Shown here: positions 7,717-16,781 of the stretch, in pieces | How the letters are laid out: every line of letters begins with the position of its first letter | Position numbering within the stretch: the first letter of the stretch is position 1 | NCBI GenBank assembly: GCA_020638135.1 | Contig: JACKJE010000031.1 | Location: 1-28,579, forward strand | Length of the DNA stretch: 28,579 bases | Reading direction: 5' to 3' | Origin: Methylobacteriaceae bacterium | GTDB lineage: Bacteria > Pseudomonadota > Alphaproteobacteria > Rhizobiales > Beijerinckiaceae | Made by a program: the position numbers and the translations under genes | Notes under the pieces: generated by a model | The model's input: the letters and a program-made list of their open reading frames with translations, nothing else | Databases searched by the model: none | What the model was told of the DNA's origin: nothing

Positions 7717-8277
7717 ATGTCCGCGACTTTCGATCTCAACGACCTCAAGAGGCGCATGCAGGCGTCCATCGCCTCGCTCAAGCACGAGTTCGGCGGCCTG
7801 CGCACCGGCCGCGCCGCCGCGAGTCTGGTCGAGCCCGTCCATGTCGAGGCCTATGGCCAGTCGATGCCGCTCAATCAGGTCGCGACCATTTCGATTCCCG
7901 AAGCGCGCATGATCCAGATCCAGGTCTGGGACAAGGCGATGGTGATCGCGGTCGACAAGGCGATCCGCGCCGCTAATCTCGGGCTGACGCCCACGGTCGA
8001 AGGACAAATTCTGCGTGTGAGAATGCCCGAGCTGAACGAGCAGCGCCGCAAGGAGCTGGTCAAGGTCGCGCACAAATATTCCGAGGAAGCGCGCGTCGCG
8101 ATCCGCCACGTCCGCCGCGACGGCCTCGATATTCTGAAGAAGCAGCTCAAGGACAAGGTTATCGGCGAGGACGACGAGAAGCGTCACGAAACCGAGGTGC
8201 AGAAGGCGACCGACGCCGCCATCGGCGAGGTCGATCAGGCGCTGGCGACCAAGGAAAAGGAGATCATGCAGGTCTAG
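7717..8277 (+). CDS. frr: Ribosome recycling factor
   Basis: RRF, with EF-G, splits post-termination ribosomes. The 186-residue protein has the family opening (LKRRMQASIASLKHEFGGLR, then TGRA), the segment ARMIQIQVWD, and the C-terminal helix residues RRKELVKVAHKYSEEARVA. AGGTG lies just before the ATG. It is 48 nt downstream of pyrH, with no terminator between them. Confidence 0.97.
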   Translation: MSATFDLNDLKRRMQASIASLKHEFGGLRTGRAAASLVEPVHVEAYGQSMPLNQVATISIPEARMIQIQVWDKAMVIAVDKAIRAANLGLTPTVEGQILRVRMPELNEQRRKELVKVAHKYSEEARVAIRHVRRDGLDILKKQLKDKVIGEDDEKRHETEVQKATDAAIGEVDQALATKEKEIMQV

Positions 8278-8317
8278 GCGGCCGCATGGTCTTGGTCCCG
8301 CATTACCGGGAGTATCG

Positions 8318-9112
8318 ATGAGCGACGGCGAAAATCGCGAAGCGGGCGGGGCGGTCTCTGAATCGTCAGCGGTCGCGCGCGAAAATGCGCCGCGCCATGT
8401 CGCCATCATCATGGACGGCAACGGCCGCTGGGCCGCCCAGCGCAAGCTGCCGCGCCTGGAGGGCCACCGCCGTGGCGTCGAGGCGCTGCGCCGCACCGTG
8501 CGCAACGCCATCGATCTCGGCATCGCCTATCTCACCGTCTATTCGTTCTCGTCCGAAAACTGGTCGCGTCCGGTCGACGAGGTGAGCGGCCTGATGTTCC
8601 TGCTCAAGCGCTTCATCCGCAACGATCTCGCCGAGCTGCACGCCAACAACGTGCGCATCCGCGTCATCGGCGCGCGCGAAGGTCTGCCGGGCGACATCGC
8701 GCCGCTGCTGGCGGAAGCCGAAGACGTGACGCGCGCAAATACCGGGCTCGTTCTGGTGATCGCCTTCAACTACGGCGGTCGACAGGAGATCGTCGCCGCC
8801 GCGCGCGCGCTGGCGCAGGATGTCGCGGCCGGCCGCCTCGACGCCAATGCGATCGACGCCGACGCCTTCGCCGCGAGGCTCTACACCGCCGATATGCCCG
8901 ATCCAGATCTCGTCATCCGCACCTCCGGCGAATTGCGTATTTCGAATTTCCTGCCCTGGCAGTCGGCCTATGCGGAATTCGTCTTCACGCCGACGCTTTG
9001 GCCCGATTTCGACCGCGCCGCGCTCGAGGCGGCGCTCGATGAATTCGCGCGACGCGAGCGGCGCTTTGGCGGCGTCGACGCCGTCCATCACGTGAAGAAG
9101 ACGGCGTCGTGA
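8318..9112 (+). CDS. uppS: Undecaprenyl (di-trans,poly-cis) diphosphate synthase
   Basis: This cis-prenyltransferase makes C55 undecaprenyl diphosphate, the lipid carrier for peptidoglycan and other polymers. The catalytic motif MDGNGRWA includes D33, followed by EGHRRG. The C-terminal IRTSGELRISNFLPWQSAYA and FTPTLWPDF match the substrate-binding region. The length is 264 residues, with an N-terminal ~20-residue low-complexity lead. GGGAG precedes the ATG. Its stop overlaps the cdsA GTG start by 4 nt. Confidence 0.96.
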   Translation: MSDGENREAGGAVSESSAVARENAPRHVAIIMDGNGRWAAQRKLPRLEGHRRGVEALRRTVRNAIDLGIAYLTVYSFSSENWSRPVDEVSGLMFLLKRFIRNDLAELHANNVRIRVIGAREGLPGDIAPLLAEAEDVTRANTGLVLVIAFNYGGRQEIVAAARALAQDVAAGRLDANAIDADAFAARLYTADMPDPDLVIRTSGELRISNFLPWQSAYAEFVFTPTLWPDFDRAALEAALDEFARRERRFGGVDAVHHVKKTAS

Positions 9113-9990
9113 CGCAAGCGCCCACAGGGCCGGACGCGCCGCGCGCGGGCCCCAATTTTTCCGACCTGCGCATGCGCGTGATCTCAGCGCTGGTGATGGC
9201 CGCTCTCGCTGTCGGCGCGCTGGTCGCGGGAGGGGCGCCCTTCATCTTGTTCTGGCTCGCCGCCGCCATCGCCATGGTCTGGGAATGGCAGAAGCTGCTT
9301 GGCGAGGAGCGGCGGCTGCCGCGCTTCGTCATCGGCGCGGCGGCCCTCGCCGTCGCCTGCGCCTTCGCCGCGCAGAACGGCGCGGACATAGCCCTGCTGA
9401 TCCTGGCTGTCGGGGCGCTGATCGTAGGCTGGCTCGGCGCGCCCGGCCTGCGGATCTGGGCGGGGGTGGGGGTCTTCTACGCCGGCGCCCTCATTCTTTC
9501 GATCGCCGTCATCCGCCCGCCGCTGCCCGCGCTGATCGAGCCGCCCTATAATCTCAGATCGATCCTGTGGCTGTTCGCAGTGGTCTGGGGGACGGACATC
9601 ATGGCCTATTTCGGCGGACGTCTGATCGGCGGCCCGAAGCTCTGGCCGCGCGTCTCGGCTGGCAAGACCTGGTCGGGCACGATCGTCGGCATTGTCAGCG
9701 GCGCGCTGGCCGGGCTTGCGGTCGCCGCGATTGCGCCTGTTGGGCCAGTCGCAACCCTTCCGCTGCTGCTCGTCGGCCTGGCGGGCGGGGCCGCCGCGCA
9801 AGCCGGCGATCTCTTCGAATCCTCGGTCAAGCGCCGCTTCAATGTGAAGGATTCCAGTCAGCTCATCCCCGGCCATGGCGGCGTCATGGATCGGCTCGAC
9901 GGCTTTGTCGCCGCCGCCCTGTTCGTCGCGCTGCTCGGCGTCGTGCGCGGCGCGCCGAGCGCGGCCGAAGGTTTGTTCGTATGGCATTGA
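9109..9990 (+). CDS. cdsA: Phosphatidate cytidylyltransferase
   Basis: CdsA makes CDP-diacylglycerol from phosphatidate and CTP, feeding phospholipid synthesis in the inner membrane. The 293-residue protein has several hydrophobic helices. The family signature is intact near the C-terminus: SVKRRFNVKDSSQLIPGHGG followed by VMDRLDG. The start is GTG at 9109, overlapping the uppS stop (GTGA), which suggests translational coupling. Its end overlaps dxr by 10 nt. Confidence 0.95.
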   Translation: MTQAPTGPDAPRAGPNFSDLRMRVISALVMAALAVGALVAGGAPFILFWLAAAIAMVWEWQKLLGEERRLPRFVIGAAALAVACAFAAQNGADIALLILAVGALIVGWLGAPGLRIWAGVGVFYAGALILSIAVIRPPLPALIEPPYNLRSILWLFAVVWGTDIMAYFGGRLIGGPKLWPRVSAGKTWSGTIVGIVSGALAGLAVAAIAPVGPVATLPLLLVGLAGGAAAQAGDLFESSVKRRFNVKDSSQLIPGHGGVMDRLDGFVAAALFVALLGVVRGAPSAAEGLFVWH

Positions 9991-11186
9991 ATACGCAACG
10001 CAAGCTCGTCCTGCTGGGTGCGACCGGCTCGATCGGGCGTTCGACGATCGACATCGTCGAACAGGCGCCGCAGTCATTCTCGATCGAGGCCGTCGCGGGC
10101 GGCCGTGATGTGGACGCGCTCGCCGAACTCGCGATTCGCGTCGGCGCGCGCTTTGCCGCCATCCGCGACGAAAAGCTCTACGGCGCTCTCAAATCCGCGC
10201 TGTCCGGCAGCAAGGTAGAGCCCGCCGCCGGCGCGAAAGCGGTCGTGGAGGCGGCGCTGCATCCCGCCGACATCGTCGTCGGCGCCATTTCCGGCGCGGC
10301 CGGGGTCGAGCCGACCTATGCCGCGTTGGCCGAGGGCCGCACGATCGCGCTGGCCAACAAGGAATGCCTGGTCTGCGCGGGCGGTCCCTTCATGCGCAAG
10401 GTCGCCGAGATGAAAGCGACGATCCTGCCGCTCGACAGCGAGCATGACGCGCTGTGGCAGGCGCTCGGCGGCGCGGACGCCAAAAGCGTCGAGAAGCTGA
10501 TCATTACCGCGTCCGGCGGTCCTTTCCGCACCTGGAGCGCCGCGCAAATCGCGGCCGCGACGCGCGAACAGGCGCTCAGGCACCCCAACTGGTCGATGGG
10601 CCAGAAGATCACCATCGATTCGGCCTCGATGATGAACAAGGGGCTGGAGCTGATCGAGGCGCATCACCTGTTCGGCGTGCCGGCCGACCGGCTCGATGTG
10701 CTCGTCCACCCCCAGTCGATCGTCCACGGACTGGTCGCCTTCGCCGACGGGTCTGTGACCGCGAGCCTTTATTCGCCCGACATGCGCGTGCCGATCGCCC
10801 ATTGCCTCGCCTGGCCGGACCGGCTGAAGACCAACGCCCGGCGGCTGGATCTCGCGGAAATCGCGACCCTGACTTTCGAGAAGCCGGATCTTGCGCGTTT
10901 TCCGGCGCTCGGCCTCGCCATGGACGCGCTGCGGCAGGGCGGGGCGATGCCCACCGTCCTCAATGCGGCCAACGAAATCGCGGTCGCCGCCTTTCTGGCG
11001 GGCGAGGTCGCTTTCCCCGAAATTGCCCGGATTGTGGGCGAAGCCTGCGAGCGAGCTGCGCGCGATAATCTGGCGCGCGAGCCCGCCTCCATCGAGGAGG
11101 CCCTGGCCGTTGACCATATTGTCAGAGAAAGTTCCCGGACCTCCTTGGCCCTTAAAGCTCGATCCGGCATGGTAACGGTTCAGTAA
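9981..11186 (+). CDS. dxr: 1-deoxy-D-xylulose-5-phosphate reductoisomerase
   Basis: Dxr converts DXP to MEP with NADPH, the first committed step of the non-mevalonate isoprenoid pathway that supplies UppS. The Rossmann motif GATGSIG is at residues 13-19. ANKECLVCAGG, LPLDSEHDALWQ, ITASGGPFR and IDSASMMNKGLELIEAHHLF are the metal/substrate regions. The length is 401 residues. The ATG at 9981 gives the standard N-terminus. A reading extended upstream would only run through cdsA in another frame. Confidence 0.97.
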   Translation: MALNTQRKLVLLGATGSIGRSTIDIVEQAPQSFSIEAVAGGRDVDALAELAIRVGARFAAIRDEKLYGALKSALSGSKVEPAAGAKAVVEAALHPADIVVGAISGAAGVEPTYAALAEGRTIALANKECLVCAGGPFMRKVAEMKATILPLDSEHDALWQALGGADAKSVEKLIITASGGPFRTWSAAQIAAATREQALRHPNWSMGQKITIDSASMMNKGLELIEAHHLFGVPADRLDVLVHPQSIVHGLVAFADGSVTASLYSPDMRVPIAHCLAWPDRLKTNARRLDLAEIATLTFEKPDLARFPALGLAMDALRQGGAMPTVLNAANEIAVAAFLAGEVAFPEIARIVGEACERAARDNLAREPASIEEALAVDHIVRESSRTSLALKARSGMVTVQ

Positions 11187-11245
11187 CCATTTCGCCCTCG
11201 TCGCGCCGCGGCCTGACGATGGAAAAGGGCGGAACCGGAGGCCAC

Positions 11246-12394
11246 ATGTTGGATGCGTTGTACTCGACCGGGATCTACATAGTCCCGTTCATCATTGTCC
11301 TGACCATCGTGGTTTTCTTCCACGAGCTCGGGCATTTCTGGGTCGGTCGGCGCTGCGGCATCAAGGTCGACGCCTTCTCCATCGGCTTCGGTCCCGAACT
11401 CTTCGCCTTTGTAGACCGCCACGGCACGCGCTGGCGGGTCGCGCTGCTGCCGCTCGGCGGCTACGTCAAGTTCCATGGCGACGCCAATGGCGCGAGCATG
11501 GCCGACGATGCGGCGATCGAAGCCATGCCGGCGCCCGAACGGGCCGTGACCTTCGCCGCCCAGCCGATCTGGAAGCGCGCGGCGACCGTCGCCGCCGGCC
11601 CGATCGCCAACTTCATCCTGGCGATCGTCATTTTCGCCGGCGTCTTCCTGACGTTTGGTCGCGCCGTGCTGACGCCGCGCGTCGACAGCGTCGCTGTCGG
11701 CAGCGCCGCCGAGGCGGCGGGCTTCCTGCCGGGCGACCTCGTGATCGAGATCGACGGCGTCAAGATCGCCAGCTTCAACGAATTGCAGCGCGTGGTCACC
11801 ACCTCGCCGGACAAGGCCCTGAAATTCCTGGTCGATCGCGGCGGCAAGGGCGTCACCCTGACGGCCACGCCGCGCCTCAAGGAGCTGGATTCGCCGCTCG
11901 GCAAGACCCGCGTCGGCCTGCTCGGCGTGCAGGCGGGCGGCAAGCCCGAGGATTGGCGCACGGAAACTTACGGAATTATCGATTCGCTCAAGCTTGCGAC
12001 TCACGAAACCTGGTTTGTCGTCCGCCAGACGGCCGGCTATCTCGGCGGGCTGGCGATCGGCAAGGAGAGCCCGGATCAGCTTTCGGGCCCGGCGGGCCTT
12101 GCCCAGGTGTCCGGCGAAATGGCCAAGCTCGGCGCGGCGGCGCTGCTCAATCTGGTGGCGATCCTGTCGATTTCCATCGGCCTGCTCAACCTCGCGCCGA
12201 TTCCGCTGCTGGACGGCGGGCACCTGCTGTTCTACGCAATCGAGGCGATCCGCGGCCGCGCGCTCAACGAACGCGCCCAGGAGATCGGTTTCCGCATCGG
12301 AATCGCCGTCGTCGGCGGTCTGATGGTGCTGGCGACCTACAACGACATCGCCCGCCTCGGCCCTCCGCTCCTGAAGTGGATCCTGCGCGGTTAA
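11246..12394 (+). CDS. rseP: RseP-type site-2 zinc metalloprotease
   Basis: RseP cleaves membrane-embedded substrates such as anti-sigma factors and signal-peptide remnants. The zinc motif HELGH is at residues 26-30 within the first membrane helix. The third zinc ligand lies in LDGGH (322-326, with D323). A PDZ-like region occupies the middle (AAEAAGFLPGDLVIEIDGVK). The length is 382 residues. I prefer the ATG at 11246 because GGAGG lies 5 nt upstream; an in-frame ATG at 11219 adds 9 residues and has a poorer site. It sits between dxr and bamA as is usual in proteobacteria. Confidence 0.94.
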   Translation: MLDALYSTGIYIVPFIIVLTIVVFFHELGHFWVGRRCGIKVDAFSIGFGPELFAFVDRHGTRWRVALLPLGGYVKFHGDANGASMADDAAIEAMPAPERAVTFAAQPIWKRAATVAAGPIANFILAIVIFAGVFLTFGRAVLTPRVDSVAVGSAAEAAGFLPGDLVIEIDGVKIASFNELQRVVTTSPDKALKFLVDRGGKGVTLTATPRLKELDSPLGKTRVGLLGVQAGGKPEDWRTETYGIIDSLKLATHETWFVVRQTAGYLGGLAIGKESPDQLSGPAGLAQVSGEMAKLGAAALLNLVAILSISIGLLNLAPIPLLDGGHLLFYAIEAIRGRALNERAQEIGFRIGIAVVGGLMVLATYNDIARLGPPLLKWILRG

Positions 12395-12614
12395 CCGCCT
12401 GCTGACCATGTTTGTGTCGCGCCGGCCACGCCGGTCCAAAAAGGCCGGATAAAGGGTTGATCGGCATTTGCAGGTTAACGTAAACCGAGTAGAAGCAACG
12501 TGCGGTCGAACCTGCAAAAGGCTCGACCTTTCAAGATTGAAACGGCCGGCGCGTCCACAAAATGCGCAAGGTTGGGCGCCATAAGGCGGCCATTGAGAAA
12601 CAGGGATCGGCGTA
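12395..12614 (+). other. Gap between rseP and bamA
   Basis: This 220-nt gap holds no gene. A GCCGG-rich inverted segment at about 12420-12450 has no T run. Weak promoter-like pairs such as TTGATC (12457) with TAAACC (12481) have poor spacing, so I do not call one. A bamA-specific promoter is likely from the gap length alone. Confidence 0.4.
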
Positions 12615-15116
12615 ATGCATCGTACGCAACGAATTGGGACCCGCCTGGCCATGGTCGGGTCTTTGATCGGCGGCCTGGCGCTTTCGGGCATTGCCCATGC
12701 CCAGTCGATCACGGTGCAGGGCAACAGCCGTGTCGACGCCCAGGTGGTGCGATCCTATTTTAACGGGACGGACGCCGGCAGCGTCGCGGCCGGCGAGAAG
12801 GCGCTGCGCGACAGCGGCCTGTTCTCCTCGGTGCGCGTGAGCCGCCGCGGCTCGAACGTCGTGGTCCAGGTTTCGGAAAACAACAGCATCAATCGCGTCG
12901 CCTTCGAGGGCAACAGCAAGGTCAAGGGCGAGCAGCTCCTGCCCGAGATGCAATTGCGTTCGCGCGGGCCGTTCAGCCCCTCCGTCGCCGCCTCGGACGT
13001 CGAGCGAATCAAGGAAATCTATCGCCGGTCCGGCCGCGCCGCCGCCAAGGTCAGCTACCGCACCGTCAACCTGCCGAACGGCCGCATCGACGTCGTCTAT
13101 ACGATCGACGAGGGCGACAAGACCGGCGTCAAGGTCATCAATTTCTCGGGCAACCAGGCCTATTCGACCGGCAAGCTGGTCGGCCTGATGCAGACGACGG
13201 AAATGAACTTCCTGTCGTTCCTCAAGAATACCGACGTCTACGATCCCGACCGCATTTCCTCCGACCTCGAACTGATCCGCCGCTACTACCTGAAGAACGG
13301 CTATGCCGACTTCCAGGTCGTGCGCAACGAGGCGCATTTCGACGCGGCGCAGGGCGGCTATATCGTCAACATCGCCGTGAACGAAGGGCCGCAGTACCGC
13401 GTGTCCAATGTGTCGGTGCAGTCGCGTCTGGCCGACGTGCCCGGCGCTTCGCTCATGCCGCTGGTCCGTCTGTCGGCCGGTCAGGTCTATAATGGCGACG
13501 CCGTCGAAAAGTCGGTCGAGGCGCTGACCAAGGCGCTCGCCCGCCGCGGCTACGCCTTCGCGCAGGTTCGTCCGCGCGGCAACCGCGACGCCGCCGCCCA
13601 GGCCGTCAGCATCGACTTCGTCATCGACGAAGGGCCGCGCGTCTATGTCGAGCGCATCAACGTGCGTGGCAATACCCGCACGCGCGACTATGTCGTGCGC
13701 CGCGAGTTCGAGATCGGCGAAGGCGACGCCTACAACCGCGTCCTGATCGATCGCGCCGAGCGTCGCCTCAACAACCTCGGCTATTTCAAGAAGGTTCGCA
13801 TCACCAACGAGCCGGGCGCCGCGCCCGATCGCGTCGTGATCAACGTGGAGGTCGAGGATCAGCCCACCGGCAATTTCTCGGTGTCGGGCGGCTATTCGAC
13901 GTCTGACGGCTTCATCGCGGAAGTCTCGGTCAGCGAATCCAACTTCATGGGTCGTGGCCAGTATGTCCGCGCCGCCGCGACGATCGGCCAGCGCACCAAG
14001 GGGCTCGAGTTCAACTTCACCGAGCCCTATTTCCTCGACACGCGCGTGGCGGTCGGCTTCGACCTCTACGTCAAGAAAAACTCGACATCGCGCTACAGCG
14101 TCTACAACACGACGACGGCGGGCGGCACGCTGCGCGCGGGCATCCCGATCACCGACGAGATCACGGTCGCGCCGCGCTACTCGATCTATTCGACCTATCT
14201 GTCGATCCCGAACGATCTGAAGCATCCGTTCAACGACTGTAGCTACCCGATCCCGGGCATCACCCCGGGCCCGACGGGCTTCTGGCCGGCCAGCATCTTC
14301 CAGAACTGCGCCACCAACGGCGAAGCTTCGATCGCGATCAAGGCGCAGCAGGGTACGACGATCACGTCGATGTTCGGCTACACCGTTGCGTATAGCTCGC
14401 TCGACAATCCGAAGAAGCCGACCGACGGCGTCTATGCGGCGATCAACCTCGACGTCGCCGGCGCCGGCGGCGATCCGCGCTTCATCCGCACGACCGGCGA
14501 AGCGCGCTACTATCACGAGATCTTCGACAATGTCGTCGCTTTCGCCCGCATCCAGGGCGGCGCGATGGGCGGCTACGGCGGCTACAAGCTGCGCGTGACC
14601 GATCAGTTCAACCCCGGTCCGTCGCTGGTGCGCGGCTTCGCGCCGGGCGGCATCGGCCCGCGCGACGTTTCGAACCCGTTCAACTACAAGGGCAATTCGC
14701 TGGGCGGCTCGAAGTATGTCGGCGCCTCGGTCGAAGCCCAGTTCCCGATCTTCGGCATGCCGCGCGAACTCGGCCTCAAGGGCGCCGTCTTCGCCGACGC
14801 CGGCACGGTCTGGGGCTACAGCGGCCGCACCCACTTCACGACTGCGCAGGACGTCATACTGTATGGCGGCCCGCCGGCCGCGGCGACGGCTCTCGCCTCC
14901 ATTGGCTGCATTCCCGCCTATTCGGGACCGTGGTTCGGCCCCGGCACCTGCCTGACGGTTGGCGGCGACACCACGAAGATACGCACTTCGGTCGGCGCTT
15001 CGCTTCTGTGGGATTCGCCGATGGGTCCGATCCGCTTCGACTTCGCCAAGGCGCTCACCAAGTCGCCTTACGACCAGACGCAGTTCTTCCGCTTTTCCGG
15101 CGGCGGCAGCTTCTGA
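12615..15116 (+). CDS. bamA: Outer membrane protein assembly factor BamA
   Basis: BamA inserts beta-barrel proteins into the outer membrane. Residues 1-29 are a signal peptide with predicted cleavage after AHA. Five POTRA repeats follow, roughly residues 30-88, 89-168, 169-260, 261-341 and 342-417. The barrel runs from about 418 to 833 and ends in phenylalanine, as expected for an outer-membrane barrel. The conserved VRGF motif is present (SLVRGFAPGG). Two cysteine pairs, C542/C565 and C765/C779, lie in probable surface loops and may form disulfides. It follows rseP and precedes the lipid A genes. Confidence 0.97.
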   Translation: MHRTQRIGTRLAMVGSLIGGLALSGIAHAQSITVQGNSRVDAQVVRSYFNGTDAGSVAAGEKALRDSGLFSSVRVSRRGSNVVVQVSENNSINRVAFEGNSKVKGEQLLPEMQLRSRGPFSPSVAASDVERIKEIYRRSGRAAAKVSYRTVNLPNGRIDVVYTIDEGDKTGVKVINFSGNQAYSTGKLVGLMQTTEMNFLSFLKNTDVYDPDRISSDLELIRRYYLKNGYADFQVVRNEAHFDAAQGGYIVNIAVNEGPQYRVSNVSVQSRLADVPGASLMPLVRLSAGQVYNGDAVEKSVEALTKALARRGYAFAQVRPRGNRDAAAQAVSIDFVIDEGPRVYVERINVRGNTRTRDYVVRREFEIGEGDAYNRVLIDRAERRLNNLGYFKKVRITNEPGAAPDRVVINVEVEDQPTGNFSVSGGYSTSDGFIAEVSVSESNFMGRGQYVRAAATIGQRTKGLEFNFTEPYFLDTRVAVGFDLYVKKNSTSRYSVYNTTTAGGTLRAGIPITDEITVAPRYSIYSTYLSIPNDLKHPFNDCSYPIPGITPGPTGFWPASIFQNCATNGEASIAIKAQQGTTITSMFGYTVAYSSLDNPKKPTDGVYAAINLDVAGAGGDPRFIRTTGEARYYHEIFDNVVAFARIQGGAMGGYGGYKLRVTDQFNPGPSLVRGFAPGGIGPRDVSNPFNYKGNSLGGSKYVGASVEAQFPIFGMPRELGLKGAVFADAGTVWGYSGRTHFTTAQDVILYGGPPAAATALASIGCIPAYSGPWFGPGTCLTVGGDTTKIRTSVGASLLWDSPMGPIRFDFAKALTKSPYDQTQFFRFSGGGSF

Positions 15117-15138
15117 TCGTCCAGCGAGCCTTCATGCG

Positions 15139-15167
15139 AACGGCCCCTCCGGGGGCCGTTTTCGTTT
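15139..15167 (+). terminator. Terminator after bamA
   Basis: The stem AACGGCCCC / GGGGCCGTT is closed over a short loop and followed by TTCGTTT. It lies 22 nt after the bamA stop and separates bamA from lpxD. Confidence 0.75.
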
Positions 15168-15263
15168 CTGCGCCCATCGATGCCGGTCAGCCTGCATTGC
15201 GAACCGCGTTCGCGGCGCTATAACGGCTCACCGCCGTTTGGGCGGAACGGCCCTGCGGACGGC

Positions 15264-16304
15264 ATGAGCGAGCCCTTCTTCTTCTCCCTGACCAGCGCGC
15301 CGACAGTCGGCGACCTTGCCGCGCTGGTGAACGCCGAATTCGACTCGCAATTTGCCGCGCGCCGCATCGAGGGCCTCGCCGCGCTCGAGCGAGCCGGTCC
15401 GCGCGACCTCGCCTTCTTCGACAATCCCCGCTACGCCGACGCGCTCGCCGCGACCCGCGCCGGCGCCTGCCTCGTGCGCGCCGCCGCCTTCGAGCGCGCG
15501 CCCAAGGGCGTGGCGGCGCTCGTGGTCGATCATCCCTATCGCGCCTTTGCCAGGATCGCCGCGCGGCTCGTGCCGGACAGCCTGCGCGCTGCGCCGATCT
15601 TCGCCGAGGGCGTCTCGCCCGAAGCCCACGTTCATTCGCAGGCGCGTCTCGAGCCCGGCGTGAACGTCGAGCCGGGCGCCGTTGTCGGCGCAGGCGCCGA
15701 GATCGGTTCGGGCACGCTGGTCGGCGCCAACGCCGTCATCGGCGCGGGCGTGCGCATCGGCCGCGACTGCACGATCGGCGCCGGCGCGAGCCTGACGCAC
15801 GCGCTGCTCGGCGATCGCGTCATGCTTCATCCCGGCGTTCGCGTCGGCCAGGACGGTTTCGGATTCGCGCTCGGCGCGCGCGGCCACCTCAAGGCGCCGC
15901 AGATCGGCCGCGTCATCATCCAGGACGATGTCGAGATCGGCGCCAATTGCACGCTCGACCGCGGCGCGACGCGCGACACGATCGTCGGCGAGGGAACCAA
16001 GATCGATAATCTCGTGCAGATCGGCCACAATGTCGTCGTCGGCCGCCATTGCATCATCGTCGCGCAGGTCGGCGTCGCGGGCTCGACCGAACTCGGCGAT
16101 TTCGTCATGGTCGGCGGCCAGACCGGAATCGCGGGCCATCTGACGATCGGCGCCGGCGCGCGCATCGCCGCGCAATCCGGCGTGATGCGCGACGTGCCGG
16201 CCGGCGCGAGCGTCGGCGGAACGCCAGCGCAGGACCTGCGCCTGTTTCTGAAGCGCGCGGCGCAGGATCGACGCGGTCGCGCGAGCAAGGAGAAGAGAAC
16301 GTGA
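15264..16304 (+). CDS. lpxD: UDP-3-O-acylglucosamine N-acyltransferase
   Basis: LpxD adds the second acyl chain to UDP-3-O-acyl-glucosamine in lipid A synthesis. The 346-residue protein has the N-terminal uridine-binding-like domain (LEPRD-type region LERAGPRDLAFFDNPRY) and then many left-handed beta-helix hexapeptides. IDNLVQIGHNVVVG carries H255, the equivalent of the catalytic histidine. The ATG at 15264 fits the family start; a start at 15180 would add 28 residues lying in the gap after bamA. The stop overlaps the fabZ GTG. Confidence 0.95.
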   Translation: MSEPFFFSLTSAPTVGDLAALVNAEFDSQFAARRIEGLAALERAGPRDLAFFDNPRYADALAATRAGACLVRAAAFERAPKGVAALVVDHPYRAFARIAARLVPDSLRAAPIFAEGVSPEAHVHSQARLEPGVNVEPGAVVGAGAEIGSGTLVGANAVIGAGVRIGRDCTIGAGASLTHALLGDRVMLHPGVRVGQDGFGFALGARGHLKAPQIGRVIIQDDVEIGANCTLDRGATRDTIVGEGTKIDNLVQIGHNVVVGRHCIIVAQVGVAGSTELGDFVMVGGQTGIAGHLTIGAGARIAAQSGVMRDVPAGASVGGTPAQDLRLFLKRAAQDRRGRASKEKRT

Positions 16305-16771
16305 CGAGCGAGACGGCCAAGAAACTCGAAGCCTTCGACATCCAGAAGATCCTGGCCTCGCTGCCGCATCGCTATCCCTTCCTGCTCGTCGATAGCATCG
16401 TCGACATCGACGGCGACGACAGCTGCATCGGCATCAAGAACGTCACGATCAACGAGCCGCATTTTCAGGGGCATTTCCCCGAGCGTCCCGTGCATCCAGG
16501 CGTGCTGATCATCGAGGGCATGGCGCAGACCGCGGGCGCGATCTGCATCCAGGCGCACGGCAAGGGCGAGAAGCCGAGCCTCGTCTACTTCATGACCATC
16601 GACAAGGCGAAGTTCCGCAAGCCCGTGCTGCCGGGCGACCGGCTCGAATATCACATGAAGAAGCTCAACCAGCGCCGCAACATGTGGTGGTATTCCGGCC
16701 GCGCCATGGTCGACGGCCAGCTCGTCTGCGAGGCCGAGATCAGCGCGATGCTCGCGCCGCCAACGGCCTGA
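16301..16771 (+). CDS. fabZ: (3R)-hydroxyacyl-ACP dehydratase FabZ
   Basis: FabZ dehydrates 3-hydroxyacyl-ACP in fatty-acid elongation and competes with LpxA/LpxD for the same hydroxyacyl pool. The 156-residue hot-dog-fold protein has LPHRYPFLLVD and the catalytic pair H58 (GHFPERPVHPG) and E72 (IIEGMAQ), 14 residues apart as in known FabZ. The start is GTG at 16301, overlapping the lpxD stop by 4 nt, with AAGGAGA upstream. It is part of the classic lpxD-fabZ-lpxA set. Confidence 0.96.
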   Translation: MTSETAKKLEAFDIQKILASLPHRYPFLLVDSIVDIDGDDSCIGIKNVTINEPHFQGHFPERPVHPGVLIIEGMAQTAGAICIQAHGKGEKPSLVYFMTIDKAKFRKPVLPGDRLEYHMKKLNQRRNMWWYSGRAMVDGQLVCEAEISAMLAPPTA

Positions 16772-16781
16772 GGCGCGCGGC

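Noticed and set aside
12395..12614. A defined promoter for bamA
   Set aside because: Several -35/-10-like pairs can be drawn but none has both good boxes and good spacing, so no site is called.
12531..14834. 767-codon minus-strand frame across bamA
   Set aside because: Antisense to an unmistakable BamA, with Arg/Asp/Ala-rich low-complexity content and no start context.
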